A stretch of 64,000 nt of DNA from Sphagnum compactum (lineage: Eukaryota; Bryophyta; Sphagnopsida; Sphagnales). This document shows, in pieces, positions 49,501 to 63,247 of the stretch. Below the pieces are notes generated by a model. The model searched no databases and had not been told where the DNA came from. It saw nothing but the letters and a program-made list of their open reading frames with translations. Where the stretch lies: positions 18,844,271 to 18,908,270 of the forward strand of contig OZ234499.1 in NCBI GenBank assembly GCA_965153455.1, read 5' to 3'. The position numbers and the translations under genes were made by a program. Positions within the stretch are counted from its first letter, which is position 1; each line of letters begins with the position of its first letter.

Positions 49501-52500
49501 TACACATTTGTTAACAATTCAGCTACTTACACTATTCACATAGAGATTCTGTAACTATCTTCTTTCTTTGAGTATCCGTATAACTCACTCGCATCACCAC
49601 CTCCATATTGCACACCTGCCAATATCAACTTAGTATCCTAGTTCCTGACTCACACACTGTACGTATGTGCACCCCTCCATACCAACATAACAGTGGAGAA
49701 TCTCAAACTTTGGAAAGATGTCAATTTTTGTTGTTGCACTCTATTGTTTGAGGCTTTGGGACAAGCCCTTTTCAACTTTTATAAAAGGTTATGATATAAC
49801 AAAGTCCAAGATGTTGGATTTTATGTGTGAATCTCATAAGTTCTTTTGTAAAGTGCTCAAGAATGGACAACAATTTGATTGATAATTCCAATTGTTTTGT
49901 ATGAAGATTTTTGTTGTGTTGTTGTCAATTGACCTAGGGGGGACACTAATTATAAATAAATAAAAAATACTTGAGTAAAATATAAGTTGCAATATATTGG
50001 TTGTTGGGTAAAAAGCATAAGTTAATTAGTTTTAAAATAGGGTACATATTATTCAAATAATCAATATAATTATAATATAAGATATATAATAATCTAAAAT
50101 AATAAATTATAATTAATATATGGTCATTTTAATATATATATATTAGAAAATTAGATAATAGTAGAATAATAAAAAATAAGTTGAACAATTATCTAATACC
50201 CCTTTAAATGGCCTTTGATGCATGTAGATCCCAAACTTTACACTGTCCCCCAAGCCAATTGAACACACCCATAAAATGGTTATCCTTTGTGATTTTTGGA
50301 CAAACTCCAAATCATCCAAGGTTTGGGCTTCAATCCTTGGTTACAATAGTAGTGCATGAATCAATTAGATGATATGAATAAATTCAAGGAATATAATTTT
50401 TTTGAGTAAATTGTGACTACTCGGAGTTGTTTTATTGGTGGCCTCTACGTTGGCCTTCCAAGAGCCAATGAAAACCTTATCCTTGGTGTAAAAATTCCAA
50501 GTCCTACCAATGCAATGTTCAATCCAAAGGAAGTAAATAAAGAAATCACAAAAAAAAAAAGTGGATACTTTACATTAAAGAATTTTCCAAGGTTAACATT
50601 GAGCAAAAACTCCTCCAAGCTAATGATGAAATTGAAAATCTCACCAAACACAATTACGTTGTGCTAAGTGCATTCCCTTATAAGTATTCACCACTTGACA
50701 AGCCTCCTATGCAAAACTAATTCATGGGCAATCCATTAGACAATGTTGAAAGGTTTGAATGTGGGTCTTCTCCTATGTAAACCAATCAAGACTCAACTTG
50801 AAAACCTTTGTGACAAGCCATATGAATGTGCAACTCTCCTTGGATGAAAGTTGTGCCATTGTCACTTGATAATGAAATGTCTTTTCTTCTCATCAAAACC
50901 AAGACTACTGAAGCTTTTGATAAGTTCCACCATGGGGTTTTTTCTATGAATACCAAGTTTATATCCCCTTTTAGTTGTATAGCCAAAGAAGGGAGTAAGC
51001 ACAATCCCATTCCTTCATGTTTGAAGTTAAAACCTTCACTAACCCCATGTAAAAGAATAGAAGGTGGTTGTTAAAAAGGGGGAGGTCATGGGGATTTACA
51101 ACATGAAGAATAGTCAAGTGTTGGTCCATTTGAAGAGAACTTGTTTAAGGCTTGAGGAAGAAGCTCTCAAGTTTCTAGGGCCTAAGTGGATGAAATTGTG
51201 TATTTTAGGATCTAATTTAAACCTCTGAGTGATGATCAAGAAACCAAGGTGTTCAAGAAGGTTCAAAATGCTCTTATGGGTTCCAAGGGGCTCTTTTAGG
51301 TTCCAAGGAATGGAGATGATAACTTACTCATGTGCAAGTTTAGTGTCATGATGAACCAAGATTTTTCTTGGAATTCGAGATCTTCACAAGACTGCCACCT
51401 TTTGTTGAACTCCACGTGGTACTCGAATCAAATGTTACATTGCAAAAAGTAGATTTTAAAAGCTACTTGAATTTAGAAAACTCTACTTAAAACCTACATT
51501 TACAATGCAAAATAAAAAAATTAATGCATAATAATGAAGAAATATTTTATTATTTATCATTCAATTAAAAAGACTGAATGTATAACAATTTTGTGATGGA
51601 TTTTGGTCCTATTTTTCGTTCACTTGACAAGTAGACTTGCAAATATTTTTAATTATACACTTTACCATGCTTTCACCCCTAAGTAACCTACTTAACCTAT
51701 CTACGTATTACCTATTTAGTTAGGTAGGTAGGTAGGTAGGTTAAGTAGGTAATAAAGTTAAATCTAAACATAGGTATGTAAATAACACTATTTTAAAAAG
51801 GTTTTTTATTGAATTTTTTAATTAGAAAATACACAAAACGATAGGAGTAAAATACACCATGTTATCAAGGAAGGTGTCACAAGCCTTGGCAGAGGGGATG
51901 AATTTTCAAAATTTGTGACACTCATTTCATAGGTTAAAATAAAAAATGTTTGTGAAATTGTGGCATGATCATGATGCTCCGTGTAAACTTCATGATTTTC
52001 TTGACCTCTTTGATCATGGGGTCTGTTGATATTTTAATGTGATAATCTAATGCTTCAATTTACAAAAAAATTATTTTCTAGACTATCTAGGTTAGGTTTG
52101 ACATGTTGTAAATGAAATCAAACATGTTTGGGAACTAGATTTTGAAAGTGTGTGTTAAAGCAAGATCTACTTAATTAATCTGAAGTTGATTTGGACACCA
52201 CTTGGATAAAGCTTATCAATCAAGGATAATGTTTTCGGTTTTGATTGCACCAATCTCCTTTGAAATGGTGAGCTCAAAGTAACCTTAGGTGAGTAGCTTC
52301 AAAGGCTTGAAGGATTCATGCAATTGAATTTAAGGAAATCCATTGAGTCCATTGAATAATTTGCCAATGATGATGCATTTAGCTCTCAATTGCCCCAAAT
52401 GCTCCAACTTTCAAATTTCATTCATTCAAAAAATCTCCATCAAGTTCAATGGAGATGTCGATAAGTGATACATTTCCAGCTATTGTGTGCAAAGGAATAG

Positions 52501-53830
52501 AACATTGGGTTCATAGTTCTTCAATTGGTGGGACATCATTCTTACCAAGATATTTTTTCAAATTGAAATTGGGTGTACTTTTTTTTTGACTTGAGAGTTG
52601 CAAAGACTTGCCATAAAGAAATCAATCTAGTTCAATTTTTAGAAGTTAGGAAATGTTGAGGGTTGTGGCTTGGTATGAGTGAGGTTATGGCCTTGCATTT
52701 CCAATTGGGGTTGAGTTGAAGATTTGTGGTTTAGCAAGGAGCTTTTGAAAGATGTTGCCTTTCATGATTGCTTGAGGCTTGTAGTGAGCTAAAAGGACTT
52801 GGGACATTTAAAACTTTGGAATGGATTTGATCCTTGTGAGAATGTGGGTATTGTATAAAAGGGGCTTGAAACAAAGGTGCCTATAGAGATTTTGGGGTTT
52901 GCCAAGTTAAGTTTGGGATTCCAAAAGTATCATTTTGTGAACTAAAATGGAACTCAATTGACCCAGCTAGACATGCATCAATCCTTGGGTAGTTGCCCCA
53001 AGAAAGAGATGAAATAAGCAAGGTTATTTAATTACACCCCTCAAAACTTGAAAATAATTTTTAAAAAATTACTTTGCAATACTTTGGATGTTCATTAAAT
53101 AAAACAATTCAATGAACACTAAAAATAGCTTTATGACTAGTGTTTTAAAAAAAAAGTGATGTTGTGACACTAGTGATCACCCACAAGGAGATATAGCCAA
53201 GTTTGGTTAGAGACCAATTACGAAATAAAAATTTATTAAAATCATTATATATCTTGATTACTTACTTGAACAATGTGTAGAAGCGTGATTTTGAAGATTT
53301 TTTTCAAGTTTTGATGATGGTAAAAAAAGGAATACTAAAAAAAATTTGAAAAGAATTTGCCAAATGAAAAAAAATCGCCACCAAAATAAAAAAGGTTGTC
53401 TATGACCTTGTACCTTGAAGGTTGAATATACAAATTGCAACTATCCATAGTTACAATGATTTATATAGAAAATTACAAATAGTTTAATAGAATATCACAA
53501 TTGTTCAAGAAACAAACGAGAGTCAACAAATGGAGATCAATGTTTTAATATCTTACACATAAAAACATAAAAGAGCCAAGATCCTAAAGTGATGCCTTTA
53601 TGTTTGATTTTGGACACCTAGTTATCTGTTTTATTTGTCCCCGTTTCAAAGTATACAAAAGCACGGATGGCACTTTGATGTTTATATAGTAAATAGTATA
53701 CTAGTACACAAAATCATATGGCATGGTATATGTTTATACCCAATGAGTTGAGGACAAAATGAAACTTTTACATATACATATACACATTCTTGGGCCACTA
53801 GCATTAACCCATTTCACTTTGTTCACACAA
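49501..53830. other. AT-rich intergenic with TE debris
   Basis: Frames at 50,413-50,667 and 50,826-51,074 on plus lie in a stretch that reads on with many stops to about 51,400, perhaps an old retroelement, but no domain is recognisable. Sequence at 51,430-51,620 resembles parts of 40,560-40,700 and 41,290-41,370. Confidence 0.4.
51681..51765. repeat. TAGG/CCTA hairpin
   Basis: TAACCTACTTAACCTA on the left faces TAGGTTAAGTAGGTAATA on the right, around a run of five TAGG units. It is related in composition to the hairpins at 609, 2,190 and 55,827. Confidence 0.7.
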
Positions 53831-54639
53831 GTTGTGTACTTTTTGCAGGAGAAGAAGAAGAATGGGCCTATCTATGCAGAGGAGTAGTTACTACTAAGTA
53901 TGGCACACAAAACAGACCTGGTTCCATACCCTGCAAAACAGATCAAATTTTCAAGGATCCACAGCACAGGGCCTCTGCCAGTATCACTTCCTGACATGTA
54001 CCACCCGAGCAGATAAGTGTTTTTGCACCTTTCCACCATGTGAAAAGTTGACACCCCTTTCAACACTTGATAATTATATATATATATATATACTAGTGTG
54101 GCCTGTGCCGTTGGCCCAAGTGTGAACCCATTACAAAATCGGCAAACTCAACATGTGAACATCGTTTTGCAATGTATGCATCGATGTTTTGAACAGCCAA
54201 ATATGAAAGGTAAGCCTTCAAGTGTTACCATGTTCTCAACTAACTTAAAGCTCAATTATCTCCCCCACATTCTGAATCCAAATCTGACCAAATAAATTCC
54301 ATTAAATCCTGCTCATCAAGATCTTTCCAAGAACACCAAAGGCACATTCCAATTCCTTCGAAATTTTCAGCTGCAGTTTAATTTAATTTAATTTTGAGTG
54401 AAGAAATCATTCAATAGTCAAGAACTTTAGCACTGTGAGTCCAAACGCCATGGAACCAAGCCCATGCACCCCTTCTTGTTGAGAGCTTTCCAAAGACACC
54501 AAGAACATGATCTGCAACATCCCAGCTCAGTGGATCTCATTACTACAAAACAAAACAAACTACCTTCCTTGATAGATAGATTAATCAAGTTGTTGGCCTT
54601 GCCTTCCAGTTCTAAAAAAGTGAGTTAAAATCATCTTGG

Positions 54640-54860
54640 TTCTGGTTTCAAAGATAAGTGGAACTGGGGGCAATCCAGAACTGAGTCTGGTTCTTTAAAA
54701 AAAACAAATTCTTCTTCTGGTTCTGGTCCTGAATATCAGACAGGTTCCAGTCTGGTTCTAGTCCCTGGTTTGTTTCATAGACATGTATTTCAGTTCCAGT
54801 TCCAATTTCTGTTTCAACACATTAACAGAATCAAGTCAGATCCTATTCCAGTTTGGGTTT
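54640..54860. repeat. GGTTC/GAACC-rich tract
   Basis: Dense GGTTCTGGTTC and CAGTTCCAG phrases occur in a 200-base stretch, the fourth such tract in the window. Confidence 0.5.
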
Positions 54861-55258
54861 TACTAACCAAAAACCTAAAGTGGTTGGTTATCCACCCAAC
54901 AGGGTTTAGGGTTTAACCTTTCCAGGCACCTCTAAATGCCAGAATTGGCAGTTAGTGCAGATTCAGTCCTACCACCCATACCTATAACTTTATAACTTAC
55001 ACTAGGGAATGCATCATTGGGGATGCATTTTGCCTTGTTGTTCATCAATAAGCTCAGGCTACTAGCTTCTTCACCCTATGGATTTGATAGGGGGTAGAAT
55101 GCAACCCCTTATGGTGGATTCCCTTAGGGTTTAGGTTTAGGGTTTAATGGAACAACCCTAAGCCCCCTTTTAATTTTGGTTTTCTAGTCACCCACTTGTG
55201 AAGGATTTTCCCAATGTTGTCCACTTCTTGATTTCCAAAGGAACCTTTGTACCTCTCT

Positions 55259-55276
55259 CCCCCCCCCCCCCCCCCC
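55259..55276. repeat. C18 homopolymer
   Basis: An uninterrupted C run followed by a T run. Length is uncertain in assemblies. Confidence 0.8.
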
Positions 55277-55826
55277 TTTTTTTAGGTTTTTGATTGAACG
55301 TTTAATTGGGTTTTGAGATTGGTTATTTGGATTTTTTAAGATCTCCAGTTTTCGTCAATTTCAAATATATTTTAGAGCTGATCTGGTTTAACACTAGGTT
55401 CAATTTCATTTTCATTTTCATTTCACATAAAGTCTAATTATTATTTTTGATTGCAATGTTAGTTTGTTCAACTAGTATACACAATTCAAAATGAACATTA
55501 TATAATATTGATTATGTAAAACAAATCAAATGAAATAACTTGCATAAAAATGTAAGATCAAGCTTTTTTTAAAAATAATAAAGTTATATTCATCTACTTA
55601 GAGAACCCCTGGTTCAAGTTTTAATCCAATTTAAAAAAGAGATAGGTTGTTCCGTTAGGTTCCAATGGCAGTTTAGAGACCTAAAACTTAACCTATAACC
55701 TAGAATTGGACCAGGATGAAACAGCACCCATGAGCACACCCTGAAGGATGGATGATAAGTGGTCAGAAAACAGTTTTCTGTTGGGTTCTAGTTCCCTAGC
55801 TAACTATTGTGGTCAGCCCAGTTGCC

Positions 55827-55886
55827 TTTTTACTACCTACCTGATAACAACCTACAAGCAGCTTGTTGTTAGTAGGTGGGTAGTGA
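55827..55886. repeat. TACC/GGTA hairpin element, third copy
   Basis: TTTTACTACCTACCTGATAA on the left and TTAGTAGGTGGGTAGTGAAA on the right form inverted ends around a 20-base loop. The following CCTATGTATAAACCATC also resembles the flank of the copy at 13,125. Confidence 0.6.
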
Positions 55887-56845
55887 AAGCAGCCCTTGCC
55901 TATGTATAAACCATCTTATAAACCAACAAAAACATTTGCAAATTTAGGGGAGATATTTTTTTTCTAGTGTAAATTTGATAATTTTTTGTAAAATTTTTGG
56001 AAAAATTCACCAAATACTTTATATGACAAAATTGAAAAGAAAAATCCCCGATGATGTCAATACAGAAGGATTAAACCCACGATGAGGTCATGGTTACAAC
56101 CATTAATCCCTGGCACAAATCTTACAAAAAGATCCTTTGAGAAAAGTAAAACTCCCTTGATCATGTGTGGGGCTGAGCTGAAATTGTTTAATTAGATGAT
56201 GGAGTGAGTGAGTGAGTGGGGGGGAGAACTGACATTACCTTCCAAGCTCTCTCTAATGACAGAGCTCCTTTGCTTTTTGAGTTAAATTTGGAGACACTCA
56301 AATCACACTAATCCTGCAACACAATTGGACTATGTATGTATGAATTGAAACAGCCATCATCATCATGTCAGTAGTGATTGTGCTAACTGAACTTATTATT
56401 TACAACTTGGGTCCTTTCTCTTTCTTCTCCCATCCTTTTTCCTTCCAACTGTTAATGTTTTCTTTTTGTACTTAAGTTTGTCAGGTTCACATTATGCCAA
56501 TCACTGAAGCAACACTTCTTTCCTTCCACAAGGAACAAAACAGCAAAATATTGTTGTTGAAAAAAACATACAATTTATGATAAGCAAAGAGATGTAAAAT
56601 CTTATTGGAAAACAGCCTCTATTTATTAGTTGTAATCTTGAAGCTTTCTGGGGGGGGGGGACTGTATATATCCAGTTGCACCCAAATTGGGTACTCTGTT
56701 GTTTTTGACATTTGTGTCGGTAGTCAGTTTTTGGAAACTTCGAGCCCATGCTTTCACATGGCTTTGTTTATAAGGCTGGAGGAGCTTAGAAAATGATACT
56801 TGGGGTTGTGTGCCAAGCAGCTCAAAAACTCAGCAAAAGCTCAGA

Positions 56846-56882
56846 TGAGAGAGAGAGAGAGAGAGAGAGAGACACACACACA
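56846..56882. repeat. (GA)n(CA)n compound microsatellite
   Basis: About 13 GA units pass directly into about five CA units. Confidence 0.95.
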
Positions 56883-57800
56883 AGCTTTTGCCTGTCCAGG
56901 AATAGTAGTAAATAAGAGCCTCTTTATCTTGCAACTACTACTACTACCGCCCCTTTTGGGAACCAAATGGCTGAGGCTTAGATCATCATACTTAATGTGA
57001 CTGAGGTGCAACTGTTAACTTTAGTACGAATGATCAACTGGCCCATTACAACAGATCTCGTCTTGGCCCCCATGGTTTGTTGCCCTTGCCTACCAAGGCC
57101 CTTAAGGATATTGTGTTTAGATTCATTATAGAGTATAGTAGCTTAAGGGATTTTTTCAGGCCCCTAGGTACTAATAATAATAGGTCTATTTTTATTATGA
57201 GGATTTTTTGAAAGATAATAATATTTTGGCTTGTGTTGAAACTTGAGATTAGTTATAGAGTCATGATACGTTGAAGGATTTTGGTTTCTTTTAGAGAATG
57301 TTTTTGGAGATTATATGTTTGCATGGTGAAATATTTGAATTTTGATAATTCTTCTTTTTCTTTAAGAAGATTTTTTAATTTTAAAAAAAAATCTAAATGT
57401 AAATGGCAAGGCCACAGTGTGACACACCCCTTGTTTCTTTTTTCCCTCCAATTTTGGTGATGTAGGCTGGGCCAACATGGGCATTCATCCACAAGAGGAA
57501 GTAGCCAAATTTGCCTGCTGTAAGGAAAGTACACACATTTAAGAATTCTGCTATATTTTGGTGACTTGATGGAACTCTTGTCTAAACATGACAGTTTCAA
57601 AAAAATAAAATTTAATCCTTTGTGTGGTTCTTGCTGGATTATTTTTTTTGGGTTTTTTTTGGTCACCAAGTCGAGTCAATTAGCCTCAATAAAAAACCAC
57701 ACACACACACACACCCCAATCTTTCAAGTTCAGAGGGCTGTTAACCCTAGCTTATACAATTGTTCTTCAACATAATTCATTACTCATAGGTAGTGTTACA

Positions 57801-58329
57801 AGTTTCAGCAGTGTTGGGTGAATATCACTTCTCTCGCATACGATTATGATATGAAATTAGGCTACTTGCAATATTTCCAAGTAGAACAAACTAGCTACTA
57901 ACAATGAACACCTTGTAAAGGATTTGAACCCTAATCACAAGGCCTCATTCATTCCAACACAAGATACCCATAGCAAATGACAAATTAGTAAAAACATCTG
58001 ATCAAACTTTGAAAACATGATTGTAACTAGCTGTTATAGTTGCATGATGACTTGCTTTACATCCAAGCTGCATTTGTCAACAAAGCTAATGAACAAAAAT
58101 AGTGAAGAAAAATGTTGTAGTTTGTAAATAACATGAAAACCTACCATGTGCATGCAATAGAATATGTTGGAAAAAAAACTTACACGTCATGACAAAAACT
58201 ATAAACTTGCATTGTACTAGTGTAACACATCAACTTACAAGTTACAACATAAAAAACAATTGTAGCTGAAATATCAATAATCATGTGTTAACTCCTACTT
58301 TGACCTTGTTTCCATCATTCCAATCTATA
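57801..58329. other. AT-rich flank of the hAT relic
   Basis: No coding signal. It may hold the terminal part of the hAT-like element, but I could not define its terminal inverted repeat or 8-base duplication. Confidence 0.4.
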
Positions 58330-59600
58330 ATAACAACTTGGAAATGGGAAAAGTCTTTAGCAAAGAAATCTTGTGTGAACATGCATCTAACAAAGTTCAA
58401 ATGCTTTGCCAATAGATTTTAAGACTTGGATTTTAAAAGTGGAGAATGTTCTTTCATTTTCAACTTTACCAATGACTTGTACAATGGCCAATTTAATAAG
58501 TCTTCTAAACTTAAAAAGTTGAACAATGTCTAGCAAACTGCTAATGATTCCATGTTTTCATTTCTAAACTCTTCCATGCCCTTAAAAGTTTGCATATTCA
58601 TAATCAACTTGAAAAGAGAGGCATGTAGATCCAAATTCTATTTTAAAAATGGTTTGAAAACCCATGAGTTAGATTGCCAAGTTGCTTGGGAATACAATAA
58701 TGTTGTTTGATCCATTTGCAAAGGTTGAGTCATAATCTAATTGCAACAAGTATTGTAGGTAATATAACCCCAAGTGCATTCATAAGCTCATGATTTGGAA
58801 ACATGTGTTCCAACTTAGTGACCAACAAATCACATGTAACACTAGTTCATCGAGTTTTTATAGCTCATATAATTGTTTGAAAGTCATCACAAATGACTAT
58901 AGAATGGGCCCTAGTTAAGGGATCAACAAAATGGACCATATGACATTATCCCACACTGTAGAAAGCCAAGCATTTTGTGCCATCATTCAAGTCAATCACT
59001 CAATCTTAGATAATTATACAATAAGTGTTTGCAAGCACATGTATGAACTCAAGAAAGTTTTAACTTGGAAAGAGATGTTCAAATCAATGATGTACATTTT
59101 GTACAAATGTCCTTAGTAGATTTTGACACATGTTATGTAATTACACACAAAGACATTTATGCCTTAAACAAATTTCATCAAACCATTCATAGATTCAAAC
59201 ATAAGCAAAATACATGGTAAGTCCAAAATCATGTCAATGTTAGACATATTTAGCAAATTGGCCTTGGTTGATTCCATAGAACCATTATTTATTGCCATCC
59301 TTGCAATCATAGTTTTTTACTATTTCCCAACGTATTTCAAAGGTGGCAACATGTTGATCCACCTTGTTTTCACAATCCAAAAGACTTTCAAACCCTTTAT
59401 TTCCACAATTTCAACAAGTTTTTGGAATTTTAGACATGTGTTCAAAGGAACTAGAGAAGTACATGTCAAGTAATTGAATAATGTCTTCCAAGTTGGAAAC
59501 CATAGACATTCCGGACAAGCTTTTCATCATAAGGTTCATTTTGTGTGACATGTAGGGTAAATTCATATTATGGTGGACCAAAAAATGCACCAAAAAAGTC
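58330..59600 (-). pseudogene. hAT-superfamily-like transposase, decayed
   Basis: Read on the minus strand, fragments follow the order of a plant hAT-like transposase. These are NLPYMSHKMNLMMKSLSGMS (about 59,565), SNLEDIIQLLDMYFSSS, then in another frame GLKVFWIVKTRWINMLPPLK, MSNIDMILDLPCILLMFESM, and near the end KLAIVQVIGKVENERTFS at about 58,445-58,500. The last resembles the hAT C-terminal dimerisation signature, and the KTRW phrase is typical of the transposase core. Stops and frame changes are frequent, so the gene is dead. N-terminal sequence beyond 59,600 is unreadable. Confidence 0.75.
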
Positions 59601-59859
59601 CATTTCTAAATTGTTTTTGGTGTTGTCATCACCTTTTAAATGATTTTTCCGATTATAAATTAAGTTTTTGCAAGAACTATGTGTTGTACATTTTTTCTAA
59701 TGCATTGTTAAACACATTCAATGAAAACAGTCGAATCAAACTCAAAAAATACATATTGAAAAGTACTTGTGAATTTTGACATTCCAAATAAATACTCAAA
59801 TGCCCACTTTTATTAATAATGACATCCTTAATAAGAATTTTAGTCTCCATTTTCACCAT

Positions 59860-60759
59860 CTAATTTGGAACAAAGTACTATCAAACAAAGAATTTAATAA
59901 ACCAAGATCTATGAGTCCATTTACAATTATTTAGAGACTAAATAAGGATTGTGACTAAATTAAAAACACAAGTTTTAGAGTCCCCCCTAAACCTAAAAAT
60001 GAACATATGGATTTTCCTTTTTAATATGTTATTTCTACAATAATATAAATCATATATGCGAGTCCCTTTCTTCAAATTAAAAGAATCCCTAACTTAAGAA
60101 ACATCATGTAATTAGGTCAAGAATTTTTATACTGTGACACAAAAAAAGGGACAGCATAGTATGTAGTTACCCTACAAAGGATTTTGATGAGGTAAGGTGT
60201 TCACTTAATTTTCATCGTAACAATAACTTTAGAATTAACCCTTTGAAATGTGGGAGGTGTAATTAACTCCAAAACACATAAGAAACTCCTAGGCAACTTG
60301 ATCTTTAGAAAAGTGACCGAACTTCATTAGAAAAGTAAAAAATATTGCTTTAATGTTAACAACAAACCCAACTTCAAAAAACTACTTAAGCAGGAATTTA
60401 ATAGGCACCGATCTCCAACCTATCACCACATAAAAATGAATTGAAATCCAATTCAAATTATCAATTACCATCACTTTGTCTACTAAAATTGACAAAACTT
60501 GAAGCCAAAATTGTTTGTTTAAGGACACTCAACACCACATTATGTATGTTTTTAACAATTTGCCAACTTGCACAGTTATCCCATTACTTAGACAACTAAT
60601 TAAGCACTTTGAAGAAGAAAAAAATAGATTGCATTTGTTCATATTCAATCATGGGCCTACTTTGATATATAAATGAAACATTAATGAAAATTGAACAAGT
60701 TTTTTCTTTTTTTCTTTCACAACACCTTCAACTACTTGTTGGGGGTAGTCATAATACAA
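59860..60759. other. AT-rich intergenic, nothing recognised
   Basis: No frame of interest. It may include the vanished 5' part of the hAT-like element. Confidence 0.45.
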
Positions 60760-61220
60760 TAAGCCAAAAAGGGTGTTGGACCATGCAAACGAAAATAATC
60801 AAAATTTTAATGTTTTTCCATTTAAAACAATGACAATCATGGTATGTTTGTTGCTTGTTCATTCATACAAATGTCAAAGAATTCAAACCAAAGCTCATTT
60901 TAGGTTTTCATTTAAAAACATTTGAAAATGAACATAACCTATTGCATTAAAAGGAGTCGATTTTGTAAAGGATTGCCAAAGTGACTCATATAATAAAAAC
61001 ATTTTGATGGGAAAAAAATTAAGAGGATAAAAACCTATTATCCACATTCAAAAAACACTCATACTTTAAAAATGTGGAACTTTTCAAAGAACTTTTCAAA
61101 ATTGATCCAAAAAATTTTAAGTTCAAAAGTCCTTTACCACATATAAATGAGGTATAATGTACATGAAGTGTTAAGAAAAATTATAGCTTATTATATAAAA
61201 AAACAAAAAAAATGTAGAAA
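60760..61220 (+). repeat. Dispersed repeat R1, reference copy
   Basis: Matches 41,800-42,260 inverted and, from about 60,960, 42,380-42,680 direct. The shared length of about 460 bases without an ORF suggests a non-autonomous element or a piece of one. Confidence 0.85.
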
Positions 61221-63100
61221 ATGATTTGAAATTGTTACCATTTTAACATATGCAACACAAAATCTACAAGGAATTTACACACTTTCAAAACTTCATATTT
61301 ATTCAAAAATGATAAACAAAAAAGTGTGTCATGCTTTGGGACAATTACTATAAAGATTTTTTATAATAATTTTCAAAAGATTTTGCCCAAAAATTCATTC
61401 ATGTAAAAAACTTATTTTGGGGCAAAAGACATGGAATCCTTGTTTAAAGGAACACCATTGACTCATTGTATCTTGTTTGCACCTTGTTGTGCTACATATT
61501 GATTTGCCGTTGCCACATACAAAGACTCATTGAACACATGCTGATCTGTTTTCAAAATGTTGTGCTTTCCCACAACCACACCCACCATTGTAATAACATT
61601 TCATTAACATTTTTCCACAATGAATCCAATTTTGGCACAAAAAGTTTCTCACACCCTTTAATCAGTGTGCAATTTTTCATGTCATTTGATTAAATGTTAA
61701 GGGAGTGAAATCATGGTCAAAGGAGCCAAGGATGCCAAGGTAAAGGTCCTTGGCCAAGGACTGCACATGACATGTGTCATTTCTGTGTTGGTTTATAACT
61801 TAAAATTTTGTATTTCAAATACCCCATTTAACATTGCATTTTAAATATAAACATATTTTGACAACAAATTAAATTTATATCATGTATATTATGCATTCAT
61901 GCCCTCTATCACATATATATGAATAACTTTTGTTAAAGCCACATTTTGAAAATCCATAATTTTCAAGGTCAAAAACATTTTTGGGGTCATGATTTGTTTG
62001 AGTGTTTCAAAAATGATAAAGGTATTGTAGTCTTCTGATATTTCAAAATACCACAACATTTTAAGACATTTCCACTTAACCTTCCCACCTATACATACAA
62101 ATTGTATAATTTCTATGTGTCAAGCTCTTAAATCATTCAAACCACATGATTTGTAACAATTTTTTACCCACTTTGTGATCAAATCTACAGAGAATTTTGG
62201 TATTTGGTGAAAAGAAGTCATATTTTCTAGGTATTTTGAAAGTCTAAGACCCACTAATAATCAATATGACCACAACTTTAAGAGGACTGTTTTAAATATA
62301 AAACAAGATAGGGCACCAAAATAGATCATGTTAAATACACTAAGAGGTGATTTTTTTCCATCCACAAAAGAATCAAAATATTTTGTTACGTGGACAACAA
62401 ATTGTTGATTTTTAGCACACTCCTAATATTCTAAAGGTTCATCAATATATGTAATTGGGCCAATAAGGTATTCAAAAGATGCATATTGTATATATATATA
62501 TATATATATATCAACTTACTATAATTTTTTTCTTATAAAAATGGTGATACTATAATAATTTTACATGTGTAAAAATATTTGCTCTACATGACAAGTATTT
62601 TGGTATCTATATAATATTACCAAAATACCATTTATATTCATATACATGGAAATATTTTCACATTTTTGTGATGTGTTTGTTCAATATTTCAAGATTGTAA
62701 TTTTACATTTTTATTATTACAAACATTGTCTTAGGTGGTATTTTATACCAAAAAACTGCTTAAAAAACTGCGAAGGATTGTATTTTTGAAACACTCAAGC
62801 ACACAGACACCTTTTGAGCCAAAAGTGTTCAAATGGGTTATGAAAAAAAATTCATTAGTTGAAGTTTTTTTGCCCTTTTAATTATCAATGTTAAAATCCT
62901 CTCCAATTTTCAAAAGAAGTGGTGCACATTTGGTAGAGAAAAAAGACGTTTGAAAAAATAAGGATTGTCCACTCTTGAGGTTTGAGTGCTTTGAACACAC
63001 AAAAACTTTTTTGATTTGTGTCAAGCTTTTAGCACATAAAGTTTGCAATTAATGAAAACTATTCCAAAAGCTTAATGACAATTCAAACTATTATTGTCAT
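61221..63100. other. AT-rich intergenic with (TA)n tract
   Basis: A TA run lies at 62,489-62,511. The 75-codon plus frame at 61,466-61,693 has no recognisable domain. Confidence 0.5.
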
Positions 63101-63106
63101 GGCTTA

Positions 63107-63240
63107 GGATATTTTGGGATACTTTTGGCAATGTCATGTCCTAGGATATTTTGGGATACTTTTTGCAATATCATGGCCTAGGATATTTTGGGATACTTTT
63201 GGCAATATCATGGCCTAGGATATTTTGGGACTAGTATGGC
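63107..63240 (+). repeat. 37-base tandem repeat, 4 copies
   Basis: GGATATTTTGGGAtactttt starts at 63,107, 63,144, 63,181 and 63,218, exactly 37 bases apart. Each of the first three is followed by GCAATrTCATGkCCTA. The fourth copy is cut after GGGA. Confidence 0.95.
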
Positions 63241-63247
63241 TCAGGGT

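Larger units (their letters stand above)
53831..57800. other. Balanced-composition region, no gene recognised
   Basis: Includes an (AT)n run near 54,074-54,091, telomere-like TTTAGGG units at 55,123-55,146 and frames at 53,872-54,066 (minus), 54,098-54,295 (plus) and 57,253-57,669 (minus, 138 codons). None shows a recognisable domain. Confidence 0.35.

Noticed and set aside
55120-55150. TTTAGGG-type telomere repeat units
   Set aside because: Only about three units, like those at 18,693; too short to indicate a telomere or a fusion site.
57253-57669. 138-codon minus-strand frame
   Set aside because: AT-rich, Lys/Leu-biased translation with no domain; length is unremarkable for such composition.
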